Assembly (NCBI GenBank): GCA_964367085.1
Contig: CAYIWL010000022.1
Location: forward strand, 1 to 12,061
Length of the DNA stretch: 12,061 nucleotides
Source: JACPIN01 sp964367085
GTDB taxonomy: Archaea > Nanobdellota > Nanobdellia > SCGC-AAA011-G17 > ARS1403
Direction of reading: 5' to 3'
Under the pieces are notes generated by a model, which ran no database searches, was not told where the DNA came from, and worked only from the letters and a program-made list of their open reading frames with translations. The number at the start of each line of letters is the position of its first letter. Position 1 is the stretch's first letter. This document shows, one piece after another, positions 1 through 6,370 of this stretch. The translations under genes were made by a program, and so were the position numbers.

Positions 1-53
1 AAAGCAAGAAGAAACTTACTGAAGAAAAATTGAAAAAATTGAAGGAAAAATGA
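1..53 (+). CDS. C-terminal end of an upstream gene (partial)
   Basis: Reading from base 3, the window opens inside a frame that encodes a 16-residue lysine/glutamate-rich tail (SKKKLTEEKLKKLKEK) and stops at TGA 51-53. The stop overlaps the ATG of the next gene in an ATGA arrangement, the usual sign of translational coupling in one operon. The product cannot be identified from so short a tail. Highly charged C-terminal tails also occur on the eS19 and eL31 genes downstream, so a ribosome-associated protein is possible but unproven. Confidence 0.55.
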   Translation, partial: SKKKLTEEKLKKLKEK

Positions 54-772
54 AACCAGAGGAATTTACTTTTCAAGAGCTAAAGGATTATGATTCTTTA
101 CTTTATATAAGAGCAGATACTAAACGACTAAAAGCTGTTGAATATATTCATGGAAAAAAAAGAGTTCTTCTGAATAAAGAAAGGGAAGTAAGGAAAACAA
201 AAGCAGGAGGGTTTGCTCAGAGCAAGTATCAGGCACATGTAAAATGGATGAAAAAGCAAACACTTAATTGGATTGAAGAAAACTTACTAAAGAGCGGAGT
301 GCTAAAAGATAAATACGACAAGATAAAGATTGAGATTGGAGATGAGAAAATAAAAGATCATGTTTCTAATTTGTTGAAGAAAAAAGAAACTGGAAGAAAA
401 TGGTTCGAGAAATTCCGCTATTATAAATTAGATAAAGGATTCATTGTTGGTGGAAAAGACAAAAAAAGCAATGAAGAATTACTGAAGAAACATCTGGATA
501 AGGATGATTTAGTCTTTCACACAGAGATGAAAGGAAGCCCTTTTTTTATTTTGAAAGAAAGCAATGATGAAGAAGATATTTTTAGAGCTGCTTTGTTAAC
601 TGCTTGTTACAGTCAGGATTGGAAGAAAAACAATCGAGATGTTGCTGTTAGTTATTTTTACGGAAAGCAAATTTACAAGAAAAAAGGTATGGAAACTGGA
701 ACTTTTGGAGTCTCTGGAAACAGAAGAGAGATTGTGATAAAAAGAGCTGCTCTGCTTAGCTTTACCCCATGA
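50..772 (+). CDS. NFACT-R (DUF814) domain protein with an N-terminal VLRF1/eRF1-domain-2-like region
   Basis: Seen: residues about 117-235 match the NFACT RNA-binding domain, with WFEKFR at 118-123, the GGKD...NE signature at 134-142, H157 and KGSPFF at 161-166. The usual NFACT-N domain and helix-hairpin-helix region of Rqc2/RqcH proteins are absent, and length is 240 residues against roughly 550-700 in full archaeal homologues. Residues about 16-110 instead read like domain 2 of eRF1 or the VLRF1 domain: a strand pair (LLYIRADTKRLKAVEYIHG), a basic loop KTKAGGFAQSKY at 49-60, a long helix, then a KIKIEIG strand. The loop has Q57 in the GxxQ arrangement of Vms1/ANKZF1 rather than the GGQ of eRF1. 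Known: VLRF1 proteins hydrolyse peptidyl-tRNA on stalled large subunits, and NFACT-R binds RNA on the ribosome. Inferred: a rescue or quality control factor. The start overlaps the upstream stop, and ribosomal genes follow. The NFACT-R call is firm; the N-terminal call is by eye only. Confidence 0.85.
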   Translation: MKPEEFTFQELKDYDSLLYIRADTKRLKAVEYIHGKKRVLLNKEREVRKTKAGGFAQSKYQAHVKWMKKQTLNWIEENLLKSGVLKDKYDKIKIEIGDEKIKDHVSNLLKKKETGRKWFEKFRYYKLDKGFIVGGKDKKSNEELLKKHLDKDDLVFHTEMKGSPFFILKESNDEEDIFRAALLTACYSQDWKKNNRDVAVSYFYGKQIYKKKGMETGTFGVSGNRREIVIKRAALLSFTP

Positions 773-777
773 AAAAG

Positions 778-788
778 CTTTTAAATGG
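778..788 (+). promoter_or_regulatory. Putative TATA box for the ribosomal protein operon
   Basis: The sequence CTTTTAAATGG lies in the 73-base gap before the eS19 gene. It would place the transcription start near 810 and leave a leader of about 35 bases. That leader contains GAGAGG at 835-840, five bases before the eS19 ATG, which can act as a Shine-Dalgarno. The call is by position and composition only. Confidence 0.45.
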
Positions 789-845
789 TTAAAATAGGTT
801 TCCCTTTAATGCTATTCTTAGCAGGATATAATCCGAGAGGATAAA

Positions 846-1373
846 ATGGCTACAATATACGATGTTGATGTAAATGAATTAATCAAGAAGGCTGCTTCTG
901 ATTTGAAAAAAATTGATCACATAAAAGAACCTAGCTGGGCTAAGTTTGTCAAAACTGGAGCAAGCAAGGAAAGGCCTCCTATTGAATTAGACTGGTGGTA
1001 TGCAAGGGCTGCTTCTGTGCTGAGAAAAATATACCTAATGGGTCCTATTGGCGTTAATAAATTAAGAAAAAAATACGGCGGTAAAAAGAACAGAGGGCAT
1101 AAACCAGAAAGATTTTATCCTGGATCCGGAAATATAATAAGAAAGGTTTTGCAACAGCTGGAAAAGGCTGAATTTGTTAAATACTCAGAAAAAAGCGTAC
1201 ATAAAGGAAGAGTTATCACACCAAAAGGAAAGAAGTTCTTGGACAAGATTGCAGACGAGCTAGCAGGGGTCCAGCCAAGGCGGGAAGTTAAACCCAAGGA
1301 AAAGAAGGTTAAGAAGGAAGAAGCAACTCCTAAAGAAACCATTGCTGAAATTAAAAGCGAAGAGAAAAAATGA
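846..1373 (+). CDS. rps19e: Ribosomal protein eS19 with a charged C-terminal extension
   Basis: Small-subunit protein of the 30S head, found in archaea and eukaryotes and involved in late small-subunit maturation. The family is recognised from the N-terminal YDVDVNELI, the PSWAKFVKTGASKERPP segment, DWWYARAASVLRKIY at about 50-64, the GPIGVNKLRKKYGG turn, and the winged-helix end VITPKGKKFLDKIADEL. The globular domain ends near residue 143. The remaining roughly 30 residues are a Lys/Glu-rich tail that most archaeal eS19 proteins of about 150 residues do not have. The ATG is supported by GAGAGG five bases upstream. The stop overlaps the eL39 ATG (ATGA), so the two genes are probably translationally coupled. 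Identity is confident. Confidence 0.97.
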   Translation: MATIYDVDVNELIKKAASDLKKIDHIKEPSWAKFVKTGASKERPPIELDWWYARAASVLRKIYLMGPIGVNKLRKKYGGKKNRGHKPERFYPGSGNIIRKVLQQLEKAEFVKYSEKSVHKGRVITPKGKKFLDKIADELAGVQPRREVKPKEKKVKKEEATPKETIAEIKSEEKK

Positions 1374-1546
1374 GCGCAAGATACAAGCCCAAAGGAAAAA
1401 AGAACAGATTAGTTAAAAAAGGAAAGCAAACTAGGTGGGCTCCTTTCTGGACTGTTCCAAAAAAATATGGAAAGGGGAAGAGAGTTCATCCTGGAAGGCA
1501 CACTAAGGGAAAGAGAAGCTGGAGAAAGACAAAGACGAAAGCATAA
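1370..1546 (+). CDS. rpl39e: Ribosomal protein eL39
   Basis: A 58-residue, very basic protein that starts in an ATGA overlap with eS19. It keeps the eL39 order: an N-terminal K-rich stretch with GKKNRLVKKGKQTRWAPFW, matching the KKxRLAxxxKQNRPVPxWV pattern, then P-RH and the end RSWRKTKTKA, matching the family's RRHWRRSKLK. eL39 sits in the wall of the nascent-peptide exit tunnel of the large subunit. The family is usually 50-51 residues; this copy has a few extra residues in the centre and is divergent. The order eS19-eL39-eL31 is the classical archaeal one and supports the call. It is short enough to be lost by a length filter. Confidence 0.9.
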   Translation: MSARYKPKGKKNRLVKKGKQTRWAPFWTVPKKYGKGKRVHPGRHTKGKRSWRKTKTKA

Positions 1547-1561
1547 TTTTGATTAAATAAA

Positions 1562-2086
1562 ATGGCAGAAGAAAAAATTTATACAATCCCATTGAGAAAA
1601 GAATGGCTGAAAGTTCCTATTTACAAGAGAAGCAGAAAAGCAATTACAGCAACAAAGCAATTCTTGTTTAGACATTTGAAAAAAGAAGTAAGTGTTGGGC
1701 CTTATTTAAACGAATATATTTGGAAGCAGGGAAACAGGCATCCTCCAGGAAAAGTAAAAATCAGAATCGAAGAAGAAAAAGAAAAATTAACTGCTGAACT
1801 GATTAATGCTCCAAGAAAAGAAATCAAGAAAGAAGAAAAAGAGGATACAATCAAAATCAAAAAGCCAGAATTCCTGAAGAAGAAAGAGGATAAGGAAAGC
1901 GAGAAAGAGAAGATAGTGGAAGAGAAAAAAGATATTGACAGGAAGGCGATTGAAAAAGTCCCTGTTGATAGATTGCTGGAAAAAGAAGAAAAAGAAATTA
2001 GAAGCGTTGTGGATGCAAAGAAAATGTCTCCAAAAAAAGAGAATATAATTCCTACTGAAAAAACCGGGCAGGTAAGGAAAGATTAG
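1562..2086 (+). CDS. rpl31e: Ribosomal protein eL31 with a long charged C-terminal tail
   Basis: Large-subunit protein located near the peptide exit tunnel. Residues 1-90 match eL31: EEKIYTIPLRKEWLKVPIYKRSRKAITATKQFLFRHLK, then a lysine/valine segment, IWKQGNRHPPGKVKIRI and a final strand. The family is normally about 80-100 residues. Here about 84 more follow, almost entirely K, E, I and D with predicted coiled-coil or disordered character (residues about 91-174). The reading frame is continuous and ends at TAG 2084-2086, so the tail is part of the protein unless sequencing is at fault. There is no clear Shine-Dalgarno in the 15-base gap after eL39. In many archaea eIF6 follows this gene; here a Nudix protein does. 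Confidence 0.93.
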   Translation: MAEEKIYTIPLRKEWLKVPIYKRSRKAITATKQFLFRHLKKEVSVGPYLNEYIWKQGNRHPPGKVKIRIEEEKEKLTAELINAPRKEIKKEEKEDTIKIKKPEFLKKKEDKESEKEKIVEEKKDIDRKAIEKVPVDRLLEKEEKEIRSVVDAKKMSPKKENIIPTEKTGQVRKD

Positions 2087-2093
2087 TTTGATT

Positions 2094-2597
2094 ATGGTGA
2101 ATGAGTCAAGTATACTAAGTCTTCTTATCGAGCTTTCTGGAAAATTGCCAAAATTTGAAGACGGCAGGATTGACTACACAGACGCTGAAGAGGCTCCTGT
2201 AATAACTGTTTTTGTAAAATACAAAGACGAAATTCTTTTATTAAAGAGAAGCAATGAAGTAGGGACTTACAAAGAAAAATGGAACACTATTGCCGGATAT
2301 TTGGATGAGGTTAAGCCTGTAAAGGAAAAGGTCTTGGAAGAATTAAGAGAGGAGATATGCGTTCATGAAGAAAATATAAAGTCAATAAAATTCAGAGAGC
2401 CATATCATTTAGTAGACAATGAATTGAACAAAAAGTGGCTGATTCATCCTGTTTTAGTCGAGTTGAAAAATAAGCCAGATATAAAACTTGATTGGGAGCA
2501 TACCGAATATAGGTGGATTAATCCGAAAGAATTAAATAATTACGACACGATTATTGATTTAGACAGGACTTTAAAAATTGCTTTGGAGAATGAATAA
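2094..2597 (+). CDS. Nudix-fold protein with a degenerate Nudix box
   Basis: A protein of about 167 residues from the same strand and probably the same transcript as eL31. The Nudix fold is visible: a first strand region APVITVFVKYKDEILLLKRS, then EKWNTIAGYLDEVKP followed by a helix VKEKVLEELREEICV, and late strands around WLIHPVLVEL and TEYRWINPKEL. Compared with the consensus GX5EX7REUXEEXGU, the first Glu is Lys, the Arg is Glu and the last Gly is Cys, while the central EE pair that binds metal is kept. Activity on a nucleoside diphosphate derivative is possible but cannot be assumed. Start: the frame can be extended to TTG at 2088, two codons upstream, but ATG 2094 is the more likely start. 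The substrate is unknown. Confidence 0.85.
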   Translation: MVNESSILSLLIELSGKLPKFEDGRIDYTDAEEAPVITVFVKYKDEILLLKRSNEVGTYKEKWNTIAGYLDEVKPVKEKVLEELREEICVHEENIKSIKFREPYHLVDNELNKKWLIHPVLVELKNKPDIKLDWEHTEYRWINPKELNNYDTIIDLDRTLKIALENE

Positions 2598-2612
2598 GCT
2601 ACTGTGTTTTAT

Positions 2613-2936
2613 TTAGTCCTTCTCCATTTCAACTTTAAATGAGTTAGGCGTTAAAGCTTCAGTTTTAATTTTCTTTCCAACTGTCACTCCAAATTCTTTG
2701 AGCTGATCTGGCAAAGTTAATCCCATCGAATTTCCTATTTTAATTATTTTTCTTTCTGCATCTATTATCCCATGAAGCTGTTTTAGCTTGACATATTCCT
2801 GTGCCTGTTCTTTAGTTAAGGTTGTAAAATTGCATTTTGGACAGACCATTGCTTCAGTCTTAATATTGTCAAAATTAACAATTTTGTTTTCTAAATATCC
2901 CCCGCAATCACATATTATCTTCCTTTTGTCGGCCAT
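2613..2936 (-). CDS. Zinc-finger plus AbrB-like (SpoVT/AbrB) protein, probable antitoxin
   Basis: A 107-residue protein. The N-terminal part has CDC at 9-11 and CPKC at 32-35, a four-cysteine zinc ribbon like that of YgiT/MqsA-type antitoxins. The C-terminal part contains KIIKIGNSMGLTLPDQL, the swapped-hairpin AbrB signature, so it probably binds DNA as a dimer. The start is ATG at 2934-2936, which gives MADKRKIICDCGG; the longer frame up to 3044 lies over the upstream gene and has no family match. It overlaps the end of the preceding gene by 22 bases, which implies coupled expression. Inferred role: neutralises the upstream protein and represses the pair by binding near 3210-3229. The antitoxin function follows from arrangement and domains, not from direct evidence. 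Confidence 0.82.
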   Translation of the reverse strand: MADKRKIICDCGGYLENKIVNFDNIKTEAMVCPKCNFTTLTKEQAQEYVKLKQLHGIIDAERKIIKIGNSMGLTLPDQLKEFGVTVGKKIKTEALTPNSFKVEMEKD

Positions 2937-3193
2937 ACTGTTTTTACCTCGATAAAATTTTTGTGATATCTTGCAATAATTGTGTAAGTAACATTTTCCT
3001 TTCCAAAATATCTCTTGATGCAGATTTTGTTTGGCTCTTCGCATTTTTCATGAAATATCTTTCCTGTCCTAACTGTCTCCTCGATTTTGTCTAAATCAAG
3101 ATTCCAGTATTCTTTTCTGTCAAATAGATGTGGATCAAATGTAATTTCTGCTTTTTTCCTGTCTAGTCTCCTTTCTAATTCTTCTACCCACAT
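2915..3193 (-). CDS. Small DUF4258-like protein, probable toxin of the pair
   Basis: A 92-residue protein, first gene of a two-gene minus-strand unit. The C-terminal strands YTIIARYHKNFIEVKTVWPTKGR resemble the end of DUF4258-type small proteins, which are frequently encoded beside YgiT-type zinc-finger antitoxins. The N-terminal half is charged and mostly helical (WVEELERRLDRKKAEITFDPHLFDRKEYW). Gene order toxin-then-antitoxin with overlap fits some type II systems. There is no signal peptide or membrane segment. The biochemical activity is unknown; an RNA-directed effect would be a guess from the neighbourhood. An alternative is a non-toxic regulatory pair. Confidence 0.75.
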   Translation of the reverse strand: MWVEELERRLDRKKAEITFDPHLFDRKEYWNLDLDKIEETVRTGKIFHEKCEEPNKICIKRYFGKENVTYTIIARYHKNFIEVKTVWPTKGR

Positions 3194-3209
3194 TTAATCA
3201 CTCTCTTGT

Positions 3210-3229
3210 GTTATAATCTCTGTTATAAC
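3210..3229. promoter_or_regulatory. Perfect 7-bp inverted repeat, candidate operator of the minus-strand pair
   Basis: GTTATAA at 3210-3216 and TTATAAC at 3223-3229 are exact inverted copies separated by six bases. The site begins 17 bases upstream of the toxin-like gene. Its right arm, read on the minus strand, is itself TATA-like and lies about 33 bp from the ATG. An AbrB-type protein is encoded by the second gene, so autoregulation here is plausible. Such AT-rich repeats can also occur by chance. Confidence 0.5.
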
Positions 3230-3271
3230 CATTATTTAAACATTTCTAATGGTTTAAATCTTCTATAATAA

Positions 3272-3279
3272 TTTATAAA
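3272..3279 (+). promoter_or_regulatory. TATA box of cbf5
   Basis: TTTATAAA, centred 25-26 bp before the ATG at 3301. At that distance transcription should begin at or next to the start codon, so the cbf5 mRNA is probably leaderless. No Shine-Dalgarno is visible before the ATG, in agreement. Confidence 0.7.
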
Positions 3280-3300
3280 CCAACTTATCTAATCCTATCC

Positions 3301-4257
3301 ATGAATAAGCTTCCTTATGAAAAAGAATTTGGAATTCTGATAAGAGAAGAAGCTGAAGGCGAGTTTGGAAAAAATCCAAGGGAAAGAACTATCGAAGAGC
3401 TTTTGGACTTTGGAATATTGAATTTGAACAAACCTCAAGGGCCGACTTCTCATCAAGTAAGTGATTACGTTAAAAAAATATTAAAAGTAAAAAGAGCAGG
3501 GCATAGTGGAACATTAGATCCGAACGTAACTGGTGTTTTGCCGATTGCATTAAATCGAGGAACAAGAGTTCTGAAGTTTTTGCTGAAATCAGGAAAGGAA
3601 TATGTTTGCTTGATGCACCTGCACAAAGAAGTTACTGAAAAAGATATAAAAAAATCAATGAAGAAGTTTTTAGGAGAGATAACGCAAAAGCCTCCTGTAA
3701 GAAGTGCAGTGAGGAGAGTTGAAAGAGAAAGAACAATATACTACCTAGAAGTATTGGAAATAGACGGGAAAGAAGTTTTGTTCAGGGTTGGATGCGAGGC
3801 TGGGACTTACATCAGAACTTTGTGCGTTGCAATAGGAAAGGCATTAGGAACAGGAGCGCACATGCAGCAGCTAGTCAGGACAAAAGTTTCTTTGTTTAAT
3901 GATTCTAACTGGATAAGCATGCATGACTTGAAAGATGCATTTGAATTTTATAGAGAAGGCAATGAAGAAGAGATAAGAAAAATTATCCTGCCTGTTGAAG
4001 ACGCGGTTAAATACCTGCCGAAGATCTGGATTTTTGACAGCTGCATAAACTCTTTATGTCATGGCGCTGATTTGAACATTCCTGGAGTGAGCAAATTGAA
4101 TGAGGGGATTGAGAAAGATGATATGGTTGCAGTTATGACTTTAAAGGATGAATTAGTTTGCATTGGTAAAGCCGAGATGAGCTCAGATGAGGTCATGAAA
4201 AAAAAGAAAGGAAAAGTTATAGGGGCAAAAAAAGTTTTTATGGCAATTAAGAGCTAA
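3301..4257 (+). CDS. cbf5: Cbf5/TruB pseudouridine synthase, catalytic subunit of H/ACA RNPs
   Basis: Converts uridine to pseudouridine in rRNA, guided by H/ACA RNAs together with Nop10, L7Ae and Gar1; archaeal Cbf5 can also modify U55 of tRNA. The length of 318 residues is normal. Visible are the N-terminal archaeal/eukaryotic extension, the motif NLNKPQGPTSHQVSDYVKKIL at about 41-61, the catalytic loop GHSGTLDPNVTGVLP with Asp73, the KSGKEYVCLMHLH strand, QKPPVRSAVRR, and GCEAGTYIRTLC. The C-terminal 80 residues from about 235 form a PUA domain (VKYLPKIWIFDS...CHGADLNIPGV...AKKVFM). A consensus TATA box indicates a leaderless transcript. The gene converges with the HerA-type gene, and the two stop codons overlap. 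Identity is confident. Confidence 0.96.
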   Translation: MNKLPYEKEFGILIREEAEGEFGKNPRERTIEELLDFGILNLNKPQGPTSHQVSDYVKKILKVKRAGHSGTLDPNVTGVLPIALNRGTRVLKFLLKSGKEYVCLMHLHKEVTEKDIKKSMKKFLGEITQKPPVRSAVRRVERERTIYYLEVLEIDGKEVLFRVGCEAGTYIRTLCVAIGKALGTGAHMQQLVRTKVSLFNDSNWISMHDLKDAFEFYREGNEEEIRKIILPVEDAVKYLPKIWIFDSCINSLCHGADLNIPGVSKLNEGIEKDDMVAVMTLKDELVCIGKAEMSSDEVMKKKKGKVIGAKKVFMAIKS

Positions 4258-6236
4258 GTAAAATTCTCAGTAAGTTCCTTGTAACCATTTCGGTTATATT
4301 CCAAGAAGCATTCTTTAAAACTAGCTATCTGAAAGAACGGAGAAAATAATTTTATCACGTCTTCTTTTTTATATTTCACATCAAGTTTCCTGTCATATTT
4401 TATATTTACATAATCAGGCTTGATTTTGCAAGCATATTTCTCTATATCCGAAAAGATATGAATGGCTTTGCTGAGTGAGAAAGCATTTCCTTCTTTAACA
4501 AACAATCCCTTGTCAGTAAGGTTTTTAATCAAGTCATATACTTCAGAGAATTGCATCTTGCTCTTGTTGAAAAGCTCGGCAGGAGTAAATTTCTTTAGTA
4601 TGAGTGCAGGTTTTAATATCTTAAGCTGGTTTTCTGATAGCTGCAAGTTCGCTGGAAGCACTAGTCCAGAAACACGCTCAATATCCGTCAAGATCTTATT
4701 ATCATTCAGATTCACTAAGACGTTTACTAAATCCGCATCTCTCTGGAGTTGCAAAAATAAGCAAGGGATCAAAATGGTTTCTCTGTTTTGATGTGGAGAT
4801 TCATTTCTTACAACAAGCAATAATTCATGATCTTTCGTATCGTCGGAATCGTCTTCTCTATAAGGTTTTTCTTTTCCTACAATGTCTATCGCCTGTCCGC
4901 CGTGCTCTGATTTTCTGGGACGAATGTTAATGAACAATGGCTGCGGAACAACCCCTATGAGCAATGCAGTTCCTATTGGCAGGTTTCTTATTTCCTTTTC
5001 AGCTTCTGATGTAATCCCCTCAACAGAGGCAGTTATCGACCTTAGATCATTTGGGTTTGTCACTTTCAGAATTATTTGAGTGCTGCATTGCGATATGCAG
5101 CTCTTATCCAGGCGGGAAGGTCTTTGTGATATTAGTGCAACTCCTAATCCGAACTTTCTTCCTTCAGCAAGAACTTTTCTTAAGACAGAAGAAGATTTCG
5201 CCTCACCAAAATTTCTTTCAGGGGCAAAATTCTGCGCCTCTTCAATTACTAAAAAAAAAGGAGGAATGTTCCCAAGTTTTCTCGCTTCAAACAAGTCAGA
5301 AACGAGTTTATAGACGACAATTTCTGAAATTTCTGGAGCCACTCCTTTCAAATTTATAATCGAGCATTTTCCGGCTTGCACGATCTCTTGCAGCGGAGTA
5401 GGAATTTCTGAAAAGATATTGAGTTTTTTTATCTGCTCTATCAGGTTTATCAATGTATATTTTGCATTTGTCTCTTCAGTATCAAGCGAGATAATCAAAT
5501 CATCAAAGTTTATCTTGTCTATGTTTTGAAGAGAGGAGTATAGTAATCCGGTTTGCATATTGCTCAGTTTTGCAGGAAGTAAATGTAATAATGTAGAAGA
5601 AGACATGTTGGAAATGCTTAGCTTTAGCTGGGATGCGTTAGAATTGACGCGTACATCTGGGGTATATTCCTGAATGTATTTAGAGTAGTCTTTTGGCTCG
5701 AGTCCAATCTCTTTAAGTTTTTCTTTGTCTTTTGCATTTGGTTTTTTCAGGCTTGAGTATTCAGCATGAGGATCTATTATTACTAAAGGGATGTTTCTAT
5801 CCATTATCTCCTCTATCAGGCAAGAGGCAGCATAAGATTTTCCAGAACCGGATTTTGCGATTATTGCAATGTGCTTTGTCAGCAATTTATTCAGGTCAAC
5901 AAAAACTTTAAGATTTGTATATTCAAGTATTCCTAGAAATGCTCCGCTATTTTTTTCCAGCTCAAGAGAGGAATTGATAAACGACTCATCAGCATCTTCT
6001 ACTTTTGTTCCGGGATTGATAGGAAACCTTAATGGTTTAAGCGAATCTTCTTTGCATCCAAGTATTAAGCAGCTGGCAATTGTTTCATCAGAATTTTTTT
6101 CTATCTCAATTATCTGCGCAAGAACGAATTTATTATCAACAGGAACTTTCACATATTGATACTTCTTTGCTTCTCTGTTTACTTTGAATTTAAATTCCGT
6201 AGTCGAAGTCTTCCCAATTATCTCTCCCAAAGCCAT
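4254..6236 (-). CDS. herA: HerA-type hexameric ATPase / DNA translocase
   Basis: FtsK-HerA superfamily ATPase of 660 residues. In archaea HerA pumps DNA and works with NurA nuclease and Mre11-Rad50 in end resection. Residues 1-90 are the small beta-barrel (HAS barrel) typical of HerA. FLGILEYTNLKVFVDLNKLLTKHIAIIAKSG leads into Walker A AKSGSGKS at 127-134 (K133), followed by VIIDPHAEY at 152-160. Walker B is FFLVIEEAQNFAPE at 327-340 with E332/E333. The EGRKFGLGVALISQRPSRLDKS segment after it holds the sensor glutamine and the basic residues of the family. The last 150 residues look like winged-helix-type extension. NurA, mre11 and rad50 are not in this window, so membership in HerA proper rather than a HerA-like paralogue is less certain. 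A TATA-like TTTAATATA lies 27 bp upstream, suggesting a leaderless mRNA. Confidence 0.88.
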   Translation of the reverse strand: MALGEIIGKTSTTEFKFKVNREAKKYQYVKVPVDNKFVLAQIIEIEKNSDETIASCLILGCKEDSLKPLRFPINPGTKVEDADESFINSSLELEKNSGAFLGILEYTNLKVFVDLNKLLTKHIAIIAKSGSGKSYAASCLIEEIMDRNIPLVIIDPHAEYSSLKKPNAKDKEKLKEIGLEPKDYSKYIQEYTPDVRVNSNASQLKLSISNMSSSTLLHLLPAKLSNMQTGLLYSSLQNIDKINFDDLIISLDTEETNAKYTLINLIEQIKKLNIFSEIPTPLQEIVQAGKCSIINLKGVAPEISEIVVYKLVSDLFEARKLGNIPPFFLVIEEAQNFAPERNFGEAKSSSVLRKVLAEGRKFGLGVALISQRPSRLDKSCISQCSTQIILKVTNPNDLRSITASVEGITSEAEKEIRNLPIGTALLIGVVPQPLFINIRPRKSEHGGQAIDIVGKEKPYREDDSDDTKDHELLLVVRNESPHQNRETILIPCLFLQLQRDADLVNVLVNLNDNKILTDIERVSGLVLPANLQLSENQLKILKPALILKKFTPAELFNKSKMQFSEVYDLIKNLTDKGLFVKEGNAFSLSKAIHIFSDIEKYACKIKPDYVNIKYDRKLDVKYKKEDVIKLFSPFFQIASFKECFLEYNRNGYKELTENFT

Positions 6237-6258
6237 AATTAATTTTTTTCAAGGAGGA

Positions 6259-6267
6259 TATATTAAA
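6259..6267 (-). promoter_or_regulatory. TATA box of the HerA-type gene
   Basis: Read on the minus strand the sequence is TTTAATATA, centred about 27 bp from the ATG at 6236. This spacing predicts transcription starting at the initiation codon. Confidence 0.5.
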
Positions 6268-6284
6268 GTTATTATGCTCGACAA

Positions 6285-6302
6285 GATATATTATTATATA
6301 TC
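6285..6302. repeat. Inverted repeat GATATAT-TATT-ATATATC
   Basis: Two perfect 7-bp arms with a four-base spacer, lying between the divergent HerA-type gene and the small membrane protein gene. The arms are almost pure A/T, so chance occurrence is fairly likely. An operator or the edge of a promoter is possible. Confidence 0.3.
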
Positions 6303-6324
6303 AACTTCACAGTAGTTCTAAACT

Positions 6325-6332
6325 TTTATATA
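6325..6332 (+). promoter_or_regulatory. TATA box of the small membrane protein gene
   Basis: TTTATATA. A start about 26 bp downstream (near 6354) would give a leader of about 30 bases, long enough to carry the strong Shine-Dalgarno at 6371-6379. Confidence 0.55.
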
Positions 6333-6340
6333 GGTTCGGA

Positions 6341-6359
6341 TTATTATTTCGAATAATAA
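6341..6359 (+). repeat. 8-bp perfect inverted repeat around the predicted transcription start
   Basis: TTATTATT (6341-6348) and AATAATAA (6352-6359) are exact inverted copies around TCG. The repeat spans the predicted start site of the small membrane protein transcript. It could be a regulator site or, if transcribed in full, a weak AU hairpin. Confidence 0.4.
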
Positions 6360-6370
6360 AGTATTAACCA

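Noticed and set aside
2937..3044. N-terminal extension of the zinc-finger/AbrB frame up to 3044
   Set aside because: The extra 36 residues lie over the DUF4258-like gene in another frame and match nothing; the family start MADKRKIICDCGG is at 2936.
4462..6159. Several plus-strand open frames inside the HerA-type gene
   Set aside because: They are serine/leucine/phenylalanine-rich reading shadows of the ATPase gene with no family match.
6274..6315. A 13-codon plus-strand ORF after an AGGAGG-like sequence at 6251-6257
   Set aside because: The distance to the AUG is too long for a Shine-Dalgarno and the peptide has no features.
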